Shown here one piece after another: positions 23,618 through 31,500 of a stretch of DNA of 34,230 nucleotides (positions are counted from its first letter, which is position 1; each line of letters begins with the position of its first letter). The stretch comes from a virus. A program made the position numbers and the translations under genes. The notes under the pieces were generated by a model. The model made no database searches and was not told where the DNA came from. It worked only from the letters and a program-made list of their open reading frames with translations. Location of the stretch: positions 1 to 34,230 of IMG/VR virus record IMGVR_UViG_3300035698_023465; one strand, given 5' to 3'.

Positions 23618-23850
23618 AGTTTTTTAATATGTTTCTATCTGTAAAGCATATTTATTAGAATATTACCCAATATATTTCATAATATGGTTAATAAAACAAA
23701 TAGAAACATATTAAAAAAAAGCATTAAAAATAACTCAAATTAGGGTTGCAAAAGCAATCTAATCCAAGTATCTTTAATTTATTAAAAATCTTCTTCCAGA
23801 TGTTCTTGCCGGAGCGTTGAAAGAAAAAAAGAAAGACCTATAAGAGGACA
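23618..23850. other. Non-coding region with nested inverted repeats; candidate replication origin
   Basis: No convincing gene in 233 bases. A perfect 19-bp inverted repeat pairs 23620-23638 (TTTTTTAATATGTTTCTAT) with 23700-23718, separated by 61 very A/T-rich bases. A second stem-loop pairs ATTAG/CTAAT and TTGC/GCAA (23739-23749 with 23754-23763, loop AAAA, small bulge). The segment lies between a regulator and a winged-helix protein that may initiate replication. Origin function is inferred from the A/T richness, dyads and neighbour. The first dyad could alternatively end the regulator transcript. Confidence 0.5.
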
Positions 23851-24003
23851 AATGAACCACAAAGTATCAGATATCTCAAAAAGGACATTTTTATTATGAC
23901 ACATAACTGCCATGTTAGTCAACAAAAGCCTTTATCTTTCGCAAAAAAACTTAATAATGTTTCCTGTTCTTACTTATTCCCAGTTTTGGGGGCATTATGT
24001 TAG
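23851..24003 (+). CDS. Short ORF overlapping the replication-gene start (50 aa)
   Basis: An ATG after AGAGG opens 50 codons: MNHKVSDISKKDIFIMTHNC, then HVSQQKPLSFAKKLNNVSCS and a hydrophobic end (YLFPVLGALC). The stop TAG at 24001-24003 overlaps the ATG of the next gene (23997), an arrangement typical of translational coupling. An internal ATG at 23896 is also possible. It may be a real small protein or a leader that controls translation of the downstream gene. Confidence 0.45.
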   Translation, partial: NEPQSIRYLKKDIFIMTHNCHVSQQKPLSFAKKLNNVSCSYLFPVLGALC

Positions 24004-25454
24004 CAGTTTTAGATAGGAAGGAATTACTAAGACAGAACGGTTATTCTATATCAAGTGTTGATAAGCTTTTATCAAGAAAGGGAGAGTCTTTAACAGATAA
24101 AGATTTTTCATGGAGTGATGCTGTAGATTTTGTTTTAAGTAAATTTAGTAAGAATAAAAGAGCGCGAGCGCATCTTGTTCTTAATTACTTATCAAGACTG
24201 TCGTTAAAGTATAAATATGTAGACCCTATGCAATATTCCATTGCATCAGTTATTGGAGCATCATTATCAACTGCTAAGCGACTATTACGTTCATTAATAG
24301 GTATTGGGTTATTGTCTAAGTTAAATCGCTCATATGCAACATGTTGTTATTTTTTGGATTCAAGGTTTTTCACTGCTGATCGTAATATGATGCTTAGAAA
24401 GTACAAAGCGTTCATACCATTTGCTTTAGCTCTTCTTGTGTCTTTAAACGTTAACAAAGAAAATGTAAAAAATACTCTGGTATATCAGTCGTTTTTAAAA
24501 AATGACCTACTTATCTTAGTAAATTCTAAGAGATATATTAATAGTATTACTATGTTTGTAAGAGGAGCAGATTCAGTGGCTGATACAATAAATTTAAAAA
24601 TAGACAGGAGGGGAGTGATGAAACTAATTGTAGGACCTACGATAAATGAGATAGGTGATGCTTTACAAGCGACTGATCATGGAAAATTGATGCTCACTGC
24701 ATTCCAAGACTCTATTATTCGCCAAGCATATGAATTATTGAAAGAACAAGATTACATTGTTGGATGTAAAATTAAATGGCTTTGGTTTACTTGTAGGGAT
24801 CTTTCTAAACAGCAAAGTGTTATGGTAAGATCTAATCATATGAAAGCGTTATTATGTGCTCATAATTGGAAACCTGGAATGATTTTAACAGCAGAGAGTA
24901 CTTATAATGCACCTCAGAGTTTACAGCAAACGTATGAAGATAAATCTTTAAACAAACACGGAGATGCTATTAAAAAGGCTATTAACAGTGGTGGGGCTGA
25001 TATTGTACCTGCAAATAGACGAAGTAATTATCATGAACTTTCTGATGGTCCCATAAAAACGTATAAATATAATACAGGTCAGCATAAGTCATATGAGAAA
25101 GATCATGGATATCTTGTACCCAAGTCGCAACAGAATAAAAGAGCCCAAAAAGGGAAAGATGTTGATTTGTCTTCTCTGTTTGGGAGTCCTAAGTTGGCAT
25201 CTCCTAGTGAACGACCAGCTATCAGTCAAAATACAATTACTGGAGAAGCTGATACAATTCAAGAAGTATCAGTATGTGAAGAGACGTACATTCCACAGAA
25301 GAATAAATCTCAAACTTATAGAGCTCCAGAAAAAACGTATCGATCTCAATCAAAACCTATGCCCCACAACAAGAACTTAGAGATTCATGATAATGCAAAC
25401 AAATGGGCTTCAATGTTTCCAGCTCCGGAGTGGTCCAAATCAGATCCTGAATAA
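23997..25454 (+). CDS. Winged-helix protein, probable replication initiation role (485 aa)
   Basis: GGGGGC precedes the ATG. Residues 50-125 look like a winged helix-turn-helix: RARAHLVLNYLSRLSLKYKY, YSIASVIGASLSTAKRLLRS, LIGIGLLSKLNRSYATCCYF, as in plasmid/phage replication proteins that recruit to an origin. Residues 130-325 form a second region with KWLWFTCRDLSKQQSVMV. Residues 330-485 are polar and disordered (Gln, Ser, Lys-rich). I see no Walker box, primase or polymerase motif. It follows a dyad-rich non-coding region and precedes RusA. A DNA-binding replication or regulatory protein is the best reading; the exact role is open. Confidence 0.5.
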   Translation: MLAVLDRKELLRQNGYSISSVDKLLSRKGESLTDKDFSWSDAVDFVLSKFSKNKRARAHLVLNYLSRLSLKYKYVDPMQYSIASVIGASLSTAKRLLRSLIGIGLLSKLNRSYATCCYFLDSRFFTADRNMMLRKYKAFIPFALALLVSLNVNKENVKNTLVYQSFLKNDLLILVNSKRYINSITMFVRGADSVADTINLKIDRRGVMKLIVGPTINEIGDALQATDHGKLMLTAFQDSIIRQAYELLKEQDYIVGCKIKWLWFTCRDLSKQQSVMVRSNHMKALLCAHNWKPGMILTAESTYNAPQSLQQTYEDKSLNKHGDAIKKAINSGGADIVPANRRSNYHELSDGPIKTYKYNTGQHKSYEKDHGYLVPKSQQNKRAQKGKDVDLSSLFGSPKLASPSERPAISQNTITGEADTIQEVSVCEETYIPQKNKSQTYRAPEKTYRSQSKPMPHNKNLEIHDNANKWASMFPAPEWSKSDPE

Positions 25455-25478
25455 ACAATAAAAAAGAAAGGTAAGATA

Positions 25479-25904
25479 ATGACAGCACGTATATCTAAAA
25501 AGTATATAATTCACGGGAAGCCAATTCCACTCGCTCGTCCACGTTTAACAAGGAACATAGTCTACGACTCACAAAAGAGAAAAAAATTGATCATGATTGA
25601 TGATTTGATGTTTCAGCATGGTCTTGAAGAGATGTTTAGTGTTCCTGTCCATATGTATGTTGATTTCTATTTCGGGTTACCAAACGATAAGAAAAGAAAA
25701 GAACTCCTCTTGAAGCAAAGATATCATTGCTCTACACCAGACTTGGATAATTTGATAAAAATGGTCGGAGACGTATGTGTTGATTCGGGAGTTATAAAAG
25801 ATGATTGCTTGATTGCTTCAATTTCTGCACGTAAATTTTATGATGAAAATGGTGCTCGCACTGAATTTATTATTAGTGAGATAGTGAGAAAAACAGGAGA
25901 ATGA
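25479..25904 (+). CDS. rusA: RusA-type Holliday junction resolvase
   Basis: 141 residues, AGAAAGG upstream. Clear RusA family: N-terminal HGKPIPLARPRLTRNIVYDS, central VDFYFGLPNDKKRKELLLKQ, and the catalytic block STPDLDNLIKMVGDVCVDSG followed by VIKDDCLIASISARKFYDEN and ARTEFII. Asp88, Asp90, Lys94 and Asp108/Asp109 correspond to the acidic residues and lysine (Asp70, Asp72, Lys76, Asp91) of E. coli RusA. It resolves branched recombination intermediates, useful before packaging and with ERF. A divergent second copy follows immediately. Confidence 0.88.
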   Translation: MTARISKKYIIHGKPIPLARPRLTRNIVYDSQKRKKLIMIDDLMFQHGLEEMFSVPVHMYVDFYFGLPNDKKRKELLLKQRYHCSTPDLDNLIKMVGDVCVDSGVIKDDCLIASISARKFYDENGARTEFIISEIVRKTGE

Positions 25905-25910
25905 GTATTT

Positions 25911-26348
25911 ATGAAAAGAAACACACCTGAAGATGAAATAAAAAGAGTTTCTCAGTTATATGTATTAAAGTTTACTCCTATTCAGTTAGATAGATCACGA
26001 TTCAGTGATCATAGTGTTTATGATGATATTAAGCATATAAGAACATCAAGGGGTATCTGGTTACAGAACCAACATGATGATAAACCAGTCTTTAAAGGTA
26101 ATCTTCGTATTGTTGCAGACTTTTACTTTTTGAATTCAGTTATACCCTATGAAAATAGATATAAAATCAATCCAGTAGATTATACATTTAAGATAAAGAA
26201 TTCTCTGCTTATTGAATCTGTAAAGAATCTCTGTATTGATTTTGATATTATCTGTAAAAATGCAATCATTGTATCAACATATTCTGAAAAGCATTTTGAA
26301 AAGGGGATTCCACGAACTGAGTTTACAATTATACAATTGAAAAGTTGA
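25911..26348 (+). CDS. Degenerate RusA paralogue, probably catalytically inactive
   Basis: 145 residues, six bases after rusA. The fold pattern of the upstream RusA is kept: KFTPIQLDRSRFSDHSVYDD aligns with the PIPLARPRL region, LRIVADFYF with VHMYVDFYF, and LCIDFDIICKNAIIVSTYSE then PRTEFTI with the C-terminal half. The catalytic acids are lost: the DLDN block is KIKN and the KDD is CKN. This is a tandem duplication in which one copy lost activity. It may form a heterodimer with RusA or bind junctions without cutting. Recognition rests on alignment to its neighbour. Confidence 0.65.
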   Translation: MKRNTPEDEIKRVSQLYVLKFTPIQLDRSRFSDHSVYDDIKHIRTSRGIWLQNQHDDKPVFKGNLRIVADFYFLNSVIPYENRYKINPVDYTFKIKNSLLIESVKNLCIDFDIICKNAIIVSTYSEKHFEKGIPRTEFTIIQLKS

Positions 26349-26356
26349 AAACGAGT

Positions 26357-26932
26357 ATGACTAAAAAAGAATTGAAAGATAGAATTAAAGCGAATGCAAA
26401 ATCTAATAAGACTACTGATGATAAGTTATTTAGTACAATATTCATGGCCGCTCATGAAGATATAATGACAATGCATTCTTGGAGGGCCTATGATCCTCTT
26501 AAAAACAATCCTAGGCTATTGAAGGCTATGTGTAATAAGCTTCGTGCATGGGCTCAGCTTGAAGATTCATACGACTTTATAGATTTCTATACAATGATTG
26601 GTGTTTATAGGCAGACATTTGAGGGTTGGAGGAAGAAGTATGAAGAGCTAGAGTTTTCCTATCAAGTTGTTAAAGAGATGCTTGGTGCTCGTATGCAGAA
26701 GTTAATGTGGTTTAAGAAGCATGAAGCTAATCCAAGTGCCGTTCAAACAACGATTCATCTATTTCATCCAGATCATAAAGAGGCAGTGAAGCTTAACCAA
26801 GACTTTCAAAAAGAGATGAGAAAAATTGGAGCAGATAAAGATGATAATAAAAAACAGGTTGTAGTAATAGAAAGATTTGCTGAAGAAAAGAAAGATACTA
26901 AAAAGGCGAAGAAGAGTAATATCAGAAAATAG
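26357..26932 (+). CDS. terS: Terminase small subunit
   Basis: 191 residues from the ATG at 26357; a TTG at 26345 in the same frame overlaps the previous stop and is an alternative. Residues 75-110 (YDFIDFYTMIGVYRQTFEGW, RKKYEELEFSYQVVKEM) are the helix-turn-helix and following helix typical of phage small terminases, with ARMQKLMWFKKHEANPSAVQ next. Residues about 150-190 are Lys-rich (KKDTKKAKKSNIRK), as in DNA-binding tails. It recognises the packaging site and regulates the large subunit. Unusually, four small genes and about 1.6 kb separate it from the large terminase. Confidence 0.75.
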   Translation: MTKKELKDRIKANAKSNKTTDDKLFSTIFMAAHEDIMTMHSWRAYDPLKNNPRLLKAMCNKLRAWAQLEDSYDFIDFYTMIGVYRQTFEGWRKKYEELEFSYQVVKEMLGARMQKLMWFKKHEANPSAVQTTIHLFHPDHKEAVKLNQDFQKEMRKIGADKDDNKKQVVVIERFAEEKKDTKKAKKSNIRK

Positions 26933-26939
26933 GGCCTGT

Positions 26940-27200
26940 ATGAAAAAAAAGAGTGTAATTGAGTATGAAATAATTTTGGAAAAAGTGAATAAGATGACTA
27001 TTTATTTACTTACAAGACATCTTATCAGCTTTGGAATGTATGAGAATAACTCATTAGCATCAGTAGCCCGCAGAAAAAGGAAAGGTCCCAAGTACGTCCG
27101 TTTAAGGAATCGCGTATTCTATCCAAAAAAGTATGTTATACAGTATATAAAACAAGAGATTGAAGACATGAAAAGTATAGAAAGTGAGAATGATGAATAA
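26940..27200 (+). CDS. AlpA/excisionase-like small DNA-binding protein, copy 1 (86 aa)
   Basis: The start at 26940 has AGGGCC upstream; longer frames run into the small terminase. Residues 20-75 (TIYLLTRHLISFGMYENNSL, then KGPKYVRLRNRVFYPKKYVI, QYIKQEI) fit the winged-helix layout of AlpA/excisionase-like proteins, where a GPKYVRL-R-VFYPK hairpin forms the wing. A second gene of the same design is at 31902-32111, after the large terminase. The stop region GAGAATGATGAATAA overlaps the next start. A regulator or architectural DNA-binding role is likely. Confidence 0.6.
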   Translation: MKKKSVIEYEIILEKVNKMTIYLLTRHLISFGMYENNSLASVARRKRKGPKYVRLRNRVFYPKKYVIQYIKQEIEDMKSIESENDE

Positions 27201-27705
27201 AGAGAATAAAAAAAAATTAAGAGGGTTAGATATTCTAGAGAGAATAATAAGAGAAAAGAATAAAAAAAAAGTAAGTGAAGAGAATAAAAAAAAAGTAAGT
27301 GGGTTAAGTGAAAATGGTATTAAAGTGGCTAATGCATATGAAGTGAAAAAAGAGCCTAGTAAGTATAGGTATAAAACTGCTATTAAAATTGTTATCGCTA
27401 CGAGTTCCTGTAAAAATTTCTTTCTTGTATTAAATAGTTTATATGATGGTGAATATTTTACTAAAGGTTGGTATGAAAATAGTTTATATCAATTTGAGTA
27501 TTATGTTAGAACTAAAAAGTTTCTATTTATTGGAGATAGATATATAGGGATAAATCGTCATGAGGGATATATTCGTCGTATCACCTCGACAAATGATTCC
27601 TGGAATTATTATATAAATGTTTCTGACATAACACATATTTCCTTTGAACCTAAGAGTTACGACTTAATAAGTGAAATTAAACAAGAAGAAGAGAATGATG
27701 AGTAA
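27190..27705 (+). CDS. Unknown protein with duplicated N-terminal motif (171 aa)
   Basis: Start chosen at the ATG pair 27190/27193 overlapping the previous stop; the frame is open upstream to a GTG at 27184. Residues about 1-45 are Lys/Glu-rich and contain the motif KENKKKLRGL and then EENKKKVSGLSENGIK. The rest is a compact domain: AIKIVIATSSCKNFFLVLNS, KGWYENSLYQFEYYVRTKKF and HEGYIRRITSTNDSWNYYIN. The VSGLSENGI motif recurs in the next gene. No function recognised. Confidence 0.55.
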   Translation: MMNKENKKKLRGLDILERIIREKNKKKVSEENKKKVSGLSENGIKVANAYEVKKEPSKYRYKTAIKIVIATSSCKNFFLVLNSLYDGEYFTKGWYENSLYQFEYYVRTKKFLFIGDRYIGINRHEGYIRRITSTNDSWNYYINVSDITHISFEPKSYDLISEIKQEEENDE

Positions 27706-27751
27706 AGAGAATAAGGCAATAGTAAGTGGATTAAGTGAAGATGGTATTAGA
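27276..27751 (+). repeat. Direct repeat shared by two adjacent genes (27276-27324 and 27703-27751)
   Basis: Two 49-base segments match at about 40 positions and encode ENKKKVSGLSENGIK-type peptides in the N-terminal parts of neighbouring genes. The junction sequences also repeat: GAGAATGATGAATAAAGAG near 27187 and GAGAATGATGAGTAAAGAG near 27691. This looks like tandem duplication of a stop/start junction with its following leader, after which the downstream domains diverged or were replaced. Confidence 0.8.
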
Positions 27752-28069
27752 AATCATAAAGCTATTAGAATTGAGATTGGTACGTTATTAAATAAATATG
27801 ATTCAATATTGGATAGCGTTAGTTTAGAAAAAGACTATAAGAAGGTAATGAATCTTTTTGATATTCTTACTGAAGAGTATTTTGAGATGTTGTCAGATGT
27901 AGAACTAACAGAAGAATATTTTATAGAGATTGTTTCAAAGTTTCGTACTGTTTTTTCAGCACTTTCATTTGGTAGTGAAGATATGGAAGAAAAAAGTTCT
28001 ATATTGAAAGAAAGATGTGAAAGTTTTATTAAAAGAATGGTTGATCGTTCTTTTAAGGCACAAAAATGA
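27695..28069 (+). CDS. Unknown helical protein sharing the N-terminal motif (124 aa)
   Basis: Starts at the ATG pair 27695/27698, overlapping the previous stop. Residues 1-18 repeat the previous gene's motif (MMSKENKAIVSGLSEDGIRN). The rest is helical and acidic: IGTLLNKYDSILDSVSLEKD, MLSDVELTEEYFIEIVSKFR and EEKSSILKERCESFIKRMVD. The stop TGA overlaps the next ATG. A shared N-terminal tag on different downstream domains suggests a common partner or a docking peptide. No family recognised. Confidence 0.55.
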   Translation: MMSKENKAIVSGLSEDGIRNHKAIRIEIGTLLNKYDSILDSVSLEKDYKKVMNLFDILTEEYFEMLSDVELTEEYFIEIVSKFRTVFSALSFGSEDMEEKSSILKERCESFIKRMVDRSFKAQK

Positions 28070-28530
28070 GAATAATAAATAAAAAAACAAAAAAACAATT
28101 ATTAAAAGAAAAAATATTAGATTATTCAGAAGAAAAATTAAATAAAGAAGTAGAAAAATTCTTATGTAAGGTTTTAAAGCTTGATATTATAATTGATGAT
28201 CTTAAAAGTGTTATTTATTTTAATGTATCAAATGATGGCAATGGAGTTAGAAGGATAATTGATTTAATAGTTGCATCAGATTGTCCTTTTATGAAAATGG
28301 CGTATACCAATAATTATTCTGATATTTATAATCATAAAATAAAACTATCTCATTATGAAATGAAGCATGATACTGTTGGGTCTTTATTTATTCGGCTATT
28401 TTCTGAAATTGGCTTTATGAATGAAGATGTTTCTAATGATGCATTGAAGCAATTATGTAAAGTTAAGCAGTTTAGAGATAGTATCGGATATATACTTTTT
28501 AGAAAACATAATAATATTGCTTTTGAATAA
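28066..28530 (+). CDS. Unknown protein upstream of the large terminase (154 aa)
   Basis: Starts in an ATGA overlap with the previous stop. The N-terminal 30 residues are Lys-rich (NKKTKKQLLKEKILDYSEEK). The remainder has VLKLDIIIDDLKSVIYFNVS, RRIIDLIVASDCPFMKMAYT, GSLFIRLFSEIGFMNEDVSN. The stop overlaps the terminase start (TAATG), so terminase translation probably depends on ribosomes finishing this gene; no Shine-Dalgarno site is visible before the terminase. Function unknown. Confidence 0.6.
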   Translation: MRIINKKTKKQLLKEKILDYSEEKLNKEVEKFLCKVLKLDIIIDDLKSVIYFNVSNDGNGVRRIIDLIVASDCPFMKMAYTNNYSDIYNHKIKLSHYEMKHDTVGSLFIRLFSEIGFMNEDVSNDALKQLCKVKQFRDSIGYILFRKHNNIAFE

Positions 28531-31500
28531 TGGCTGAGATATCAACTAACACATTTACTCCTCGAGAGTATCAACTATCTTTATGTAATGCATTTGAGTC
28601 TGGGAAGTATAAGAAATTTATCTGTGTGTGGAATAGACGGGCTGGCAAAGACATCTGTGCCTTTAACTTAATGTTCCGTGCGGCACTGAGAAAGATAGGG
28701 GTGTATTTCTATATATTCCCAACGTACTCACAAGCTAAGAAGGTAATCTGGGATTCTATTACAATTGATGGAAAGAAGTTCAGAGATTTCATTCCAAGAG
28801 AGCTTGTTGAAAGAAGTAACTCTCAAGACATGAAGATAACACTCACAAACGGATCAGTGATTCAGCTTGTTGGTTCAGATAATATTGATTCGCTTATGGG
28901 AACTAACCCGATTGGTATTGTATTCAGTGAGTATGCATTACAAGATCCACAAGCATATCAATTCCTTCGACCTATCTTGTTAGTGAATGATGGGTGGTCT
29001 TTGTTTATATCAACTCCTCGTGGTAAGAATCATTTTTATGATTTGTTTAGAATAGCTCAAAACTTTCCAGAAGAATGGTATAGTTCGAAACTTACTGTTG
29101 AAAGCACAGGTGTTCTGTCTAAAGAAGCAATACAAAAAGAAGTTGATGAGGGTTTGATATCAGAAGATCTAGCACAGCAAGAATACTACTGTTTTCCAGC
29201 TGGGCAGTCTGTTTTAAGTTCAAATGGATTAGTAGATATTGAAAATATTGTTAAAGATGATTTGGTTGTTTCTCATAGCGGTAGGAATAGAAAAGTTTTA
29301 GAGACTGTTAAACGTAATTATGATGGTGAGTTATTTAAGATTGTAACTTATGGTTCATATGAGCCCATTATATGCACTCCGGGTCATCCTATTTATACTT
29401 ATGATAAATCAAGTCAGACATATACTTGGAAGAAAGCTTCTGATGTTCTTAATAATGATAAACTAGTATTTCCAAAATATAGCCTCGGTGCTCTTCCTGT
29501 TATTAGTTATGAGCTTTGTATGTTAATGGCATGGTATGTTACAGAGGGAAGTAGTTTTAAGAATGGGTTGAGTTTTACTATTGGAAACTGTAAGTCTGCT
29601 GTTTTTGTTGATAGAGTAAAATATTTAATAACTAAGCTTGGACTTGTGTTCAAAGTATATGACTCTATTGGGTGCGTTAATATAGTTGTAAATAGTGTGC
29701 AACTCATAGATTTTTTAAAGATACATTGTGGATCAACGTCTCATGATAAGAAGATTCCATTTTCATTAATATCAGCTTATGAAAATGATTTTTTTTATGA
29801 ATTAATGAATGGAGATGGTTGTTTATCTATTCATAAAGACCATAAAAAATATTCTTATACAACAGTAAGTAAGACTCTTGCATATCAAGTACAGTTTTTA
29901 GCTCATTCTATTAATGGTAAGTTTACTGCTGGTATATCAAAGAGGGTTGGATCTCCTGTTAAATTTCCTCATGGAAGAACGTATGAATGTAAAGATTCAT
30001 ATTGTGTTCAGATAAACATAAAAAATGATAAGTCTCGAGATTCTTTTTTATCAAGGTCAAAATACAGTATTAATGCAATGATAAGAAGTATTGAAACGGT
30101 TAAATTTAGCGGTGAAGTTTATAATTTGAAGGTTCAATATGATGAGAGTTATGTTGTAGGTGGTAGATCTGTTCACAATTGTTCATTCACTATGGGTGTT
30201 GAGGGAGCATATTACACTAAATACATCGATCGTATGCGATTAAATAATCAAATTGGTCTTATACCATGGGAGTCTGGATTTAAAGTCCATACAGCGTGGG
30301 ACATTGGTGTTCGAGATTCTACTGTAATTATCTTTTTCCAATCAATCGCTCGTACGGTTCGCATAATAGATTGTTATGTAAAGAACAAAGAAGGCCTTGA
30401 GCACTATATTAAGCTTCTGGGAGATAAGCCGTATGTGTATGGAAAGCACTTTGCTCCTCATGATATGGCAGTGAAGGAATTTGGTACTGGTATGACTCGT
30501 ATTGAGAAGGCGCGTAGTCTTGGTATTAACTTCACTCTCTCGCCTAATGTTTCTATCATGGATGGAATTGAATCTGTCAGATCCAGTTTAGGGAAGGTTT
30601 ATATTGATCAGAATAATTGTAAGCCGTTAATAAAATCGCTTGAGAACTATCGTCAAGAGTTTGATTCTAAGAAGAAGATTTATAAGTCTCATCCATTACA
30701 TAATGAGTTTTCACATGCATGTTTTACTGGAGACATGATGATATTAACTGTTAATGGATATAAAAGAATTGATTCTATTGTTCAAGGAGATTATGTAATT
30801 ACGCCTTTAGGTAATAGAAAGATAGAAAATGTATATGTAAGACCTGTAGTTGAATTATGTGATATTAAAATTGGAGATACTTTAATAACTACTACCCCAA
30901 GCCATGAGATATTTAGCGACAAAGGACTTGTCTATGCTGACTCGTTGAGGTATAATGATGTAATAGAACACTATTCATCATTAAGGACATGGTTATGGAA
31001 AAAGATATTTATATATTGTGGAAAGATGAAAGATTTAAAAGGGTTCAAGAAAATTATTTTATCTCTGAAGATGAATCAAAACAAATCTTTAATGGAATCT
31101 GCTTTAAGGTTTGTAACGGAATCTACTTCAAAGGATATGTTAATAGAAAAAGATACTTCATACATAGATTCATTTGGGAATTTTATAACGGAGAAATATC
31201 AAAAGGCTTTCATATTCATCACATCGATAAGAATCCCAAAAACAATAACATTGAGAACTTGCAGCTTCTTTCATCAAGAGAGCATCTTAGATTACATGCA
31301 ATGCATAAAGATAGTTGGAGTAACTCAAAAGAATGCAAAGAATTATTGTCTATCAACAGAGAAAAAGCAAAAGAATGGCATAGAAGCGAAGATGGAAGAA
31401 AGTGGCATAGAGAACATGCATATAGATTCTTACCAACCGTTAGAGGTGATACCTATGATAAGTCATGTGAAAGATGTAAAAAAGAATACAAAGCAAAAGT

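Noticed and set aside
27835-28098. Minus-strand open frame of 87 codons
   Set aside because: Antisense to two overlapping plus genes that have coupled starts; no ribosome-binding site.
30989-30991. ATG at 30989 as the start of the HNH gene
   Set aside because: It is one base from the AAGGA site, too close; the ATG six bases later has ideal spacing.
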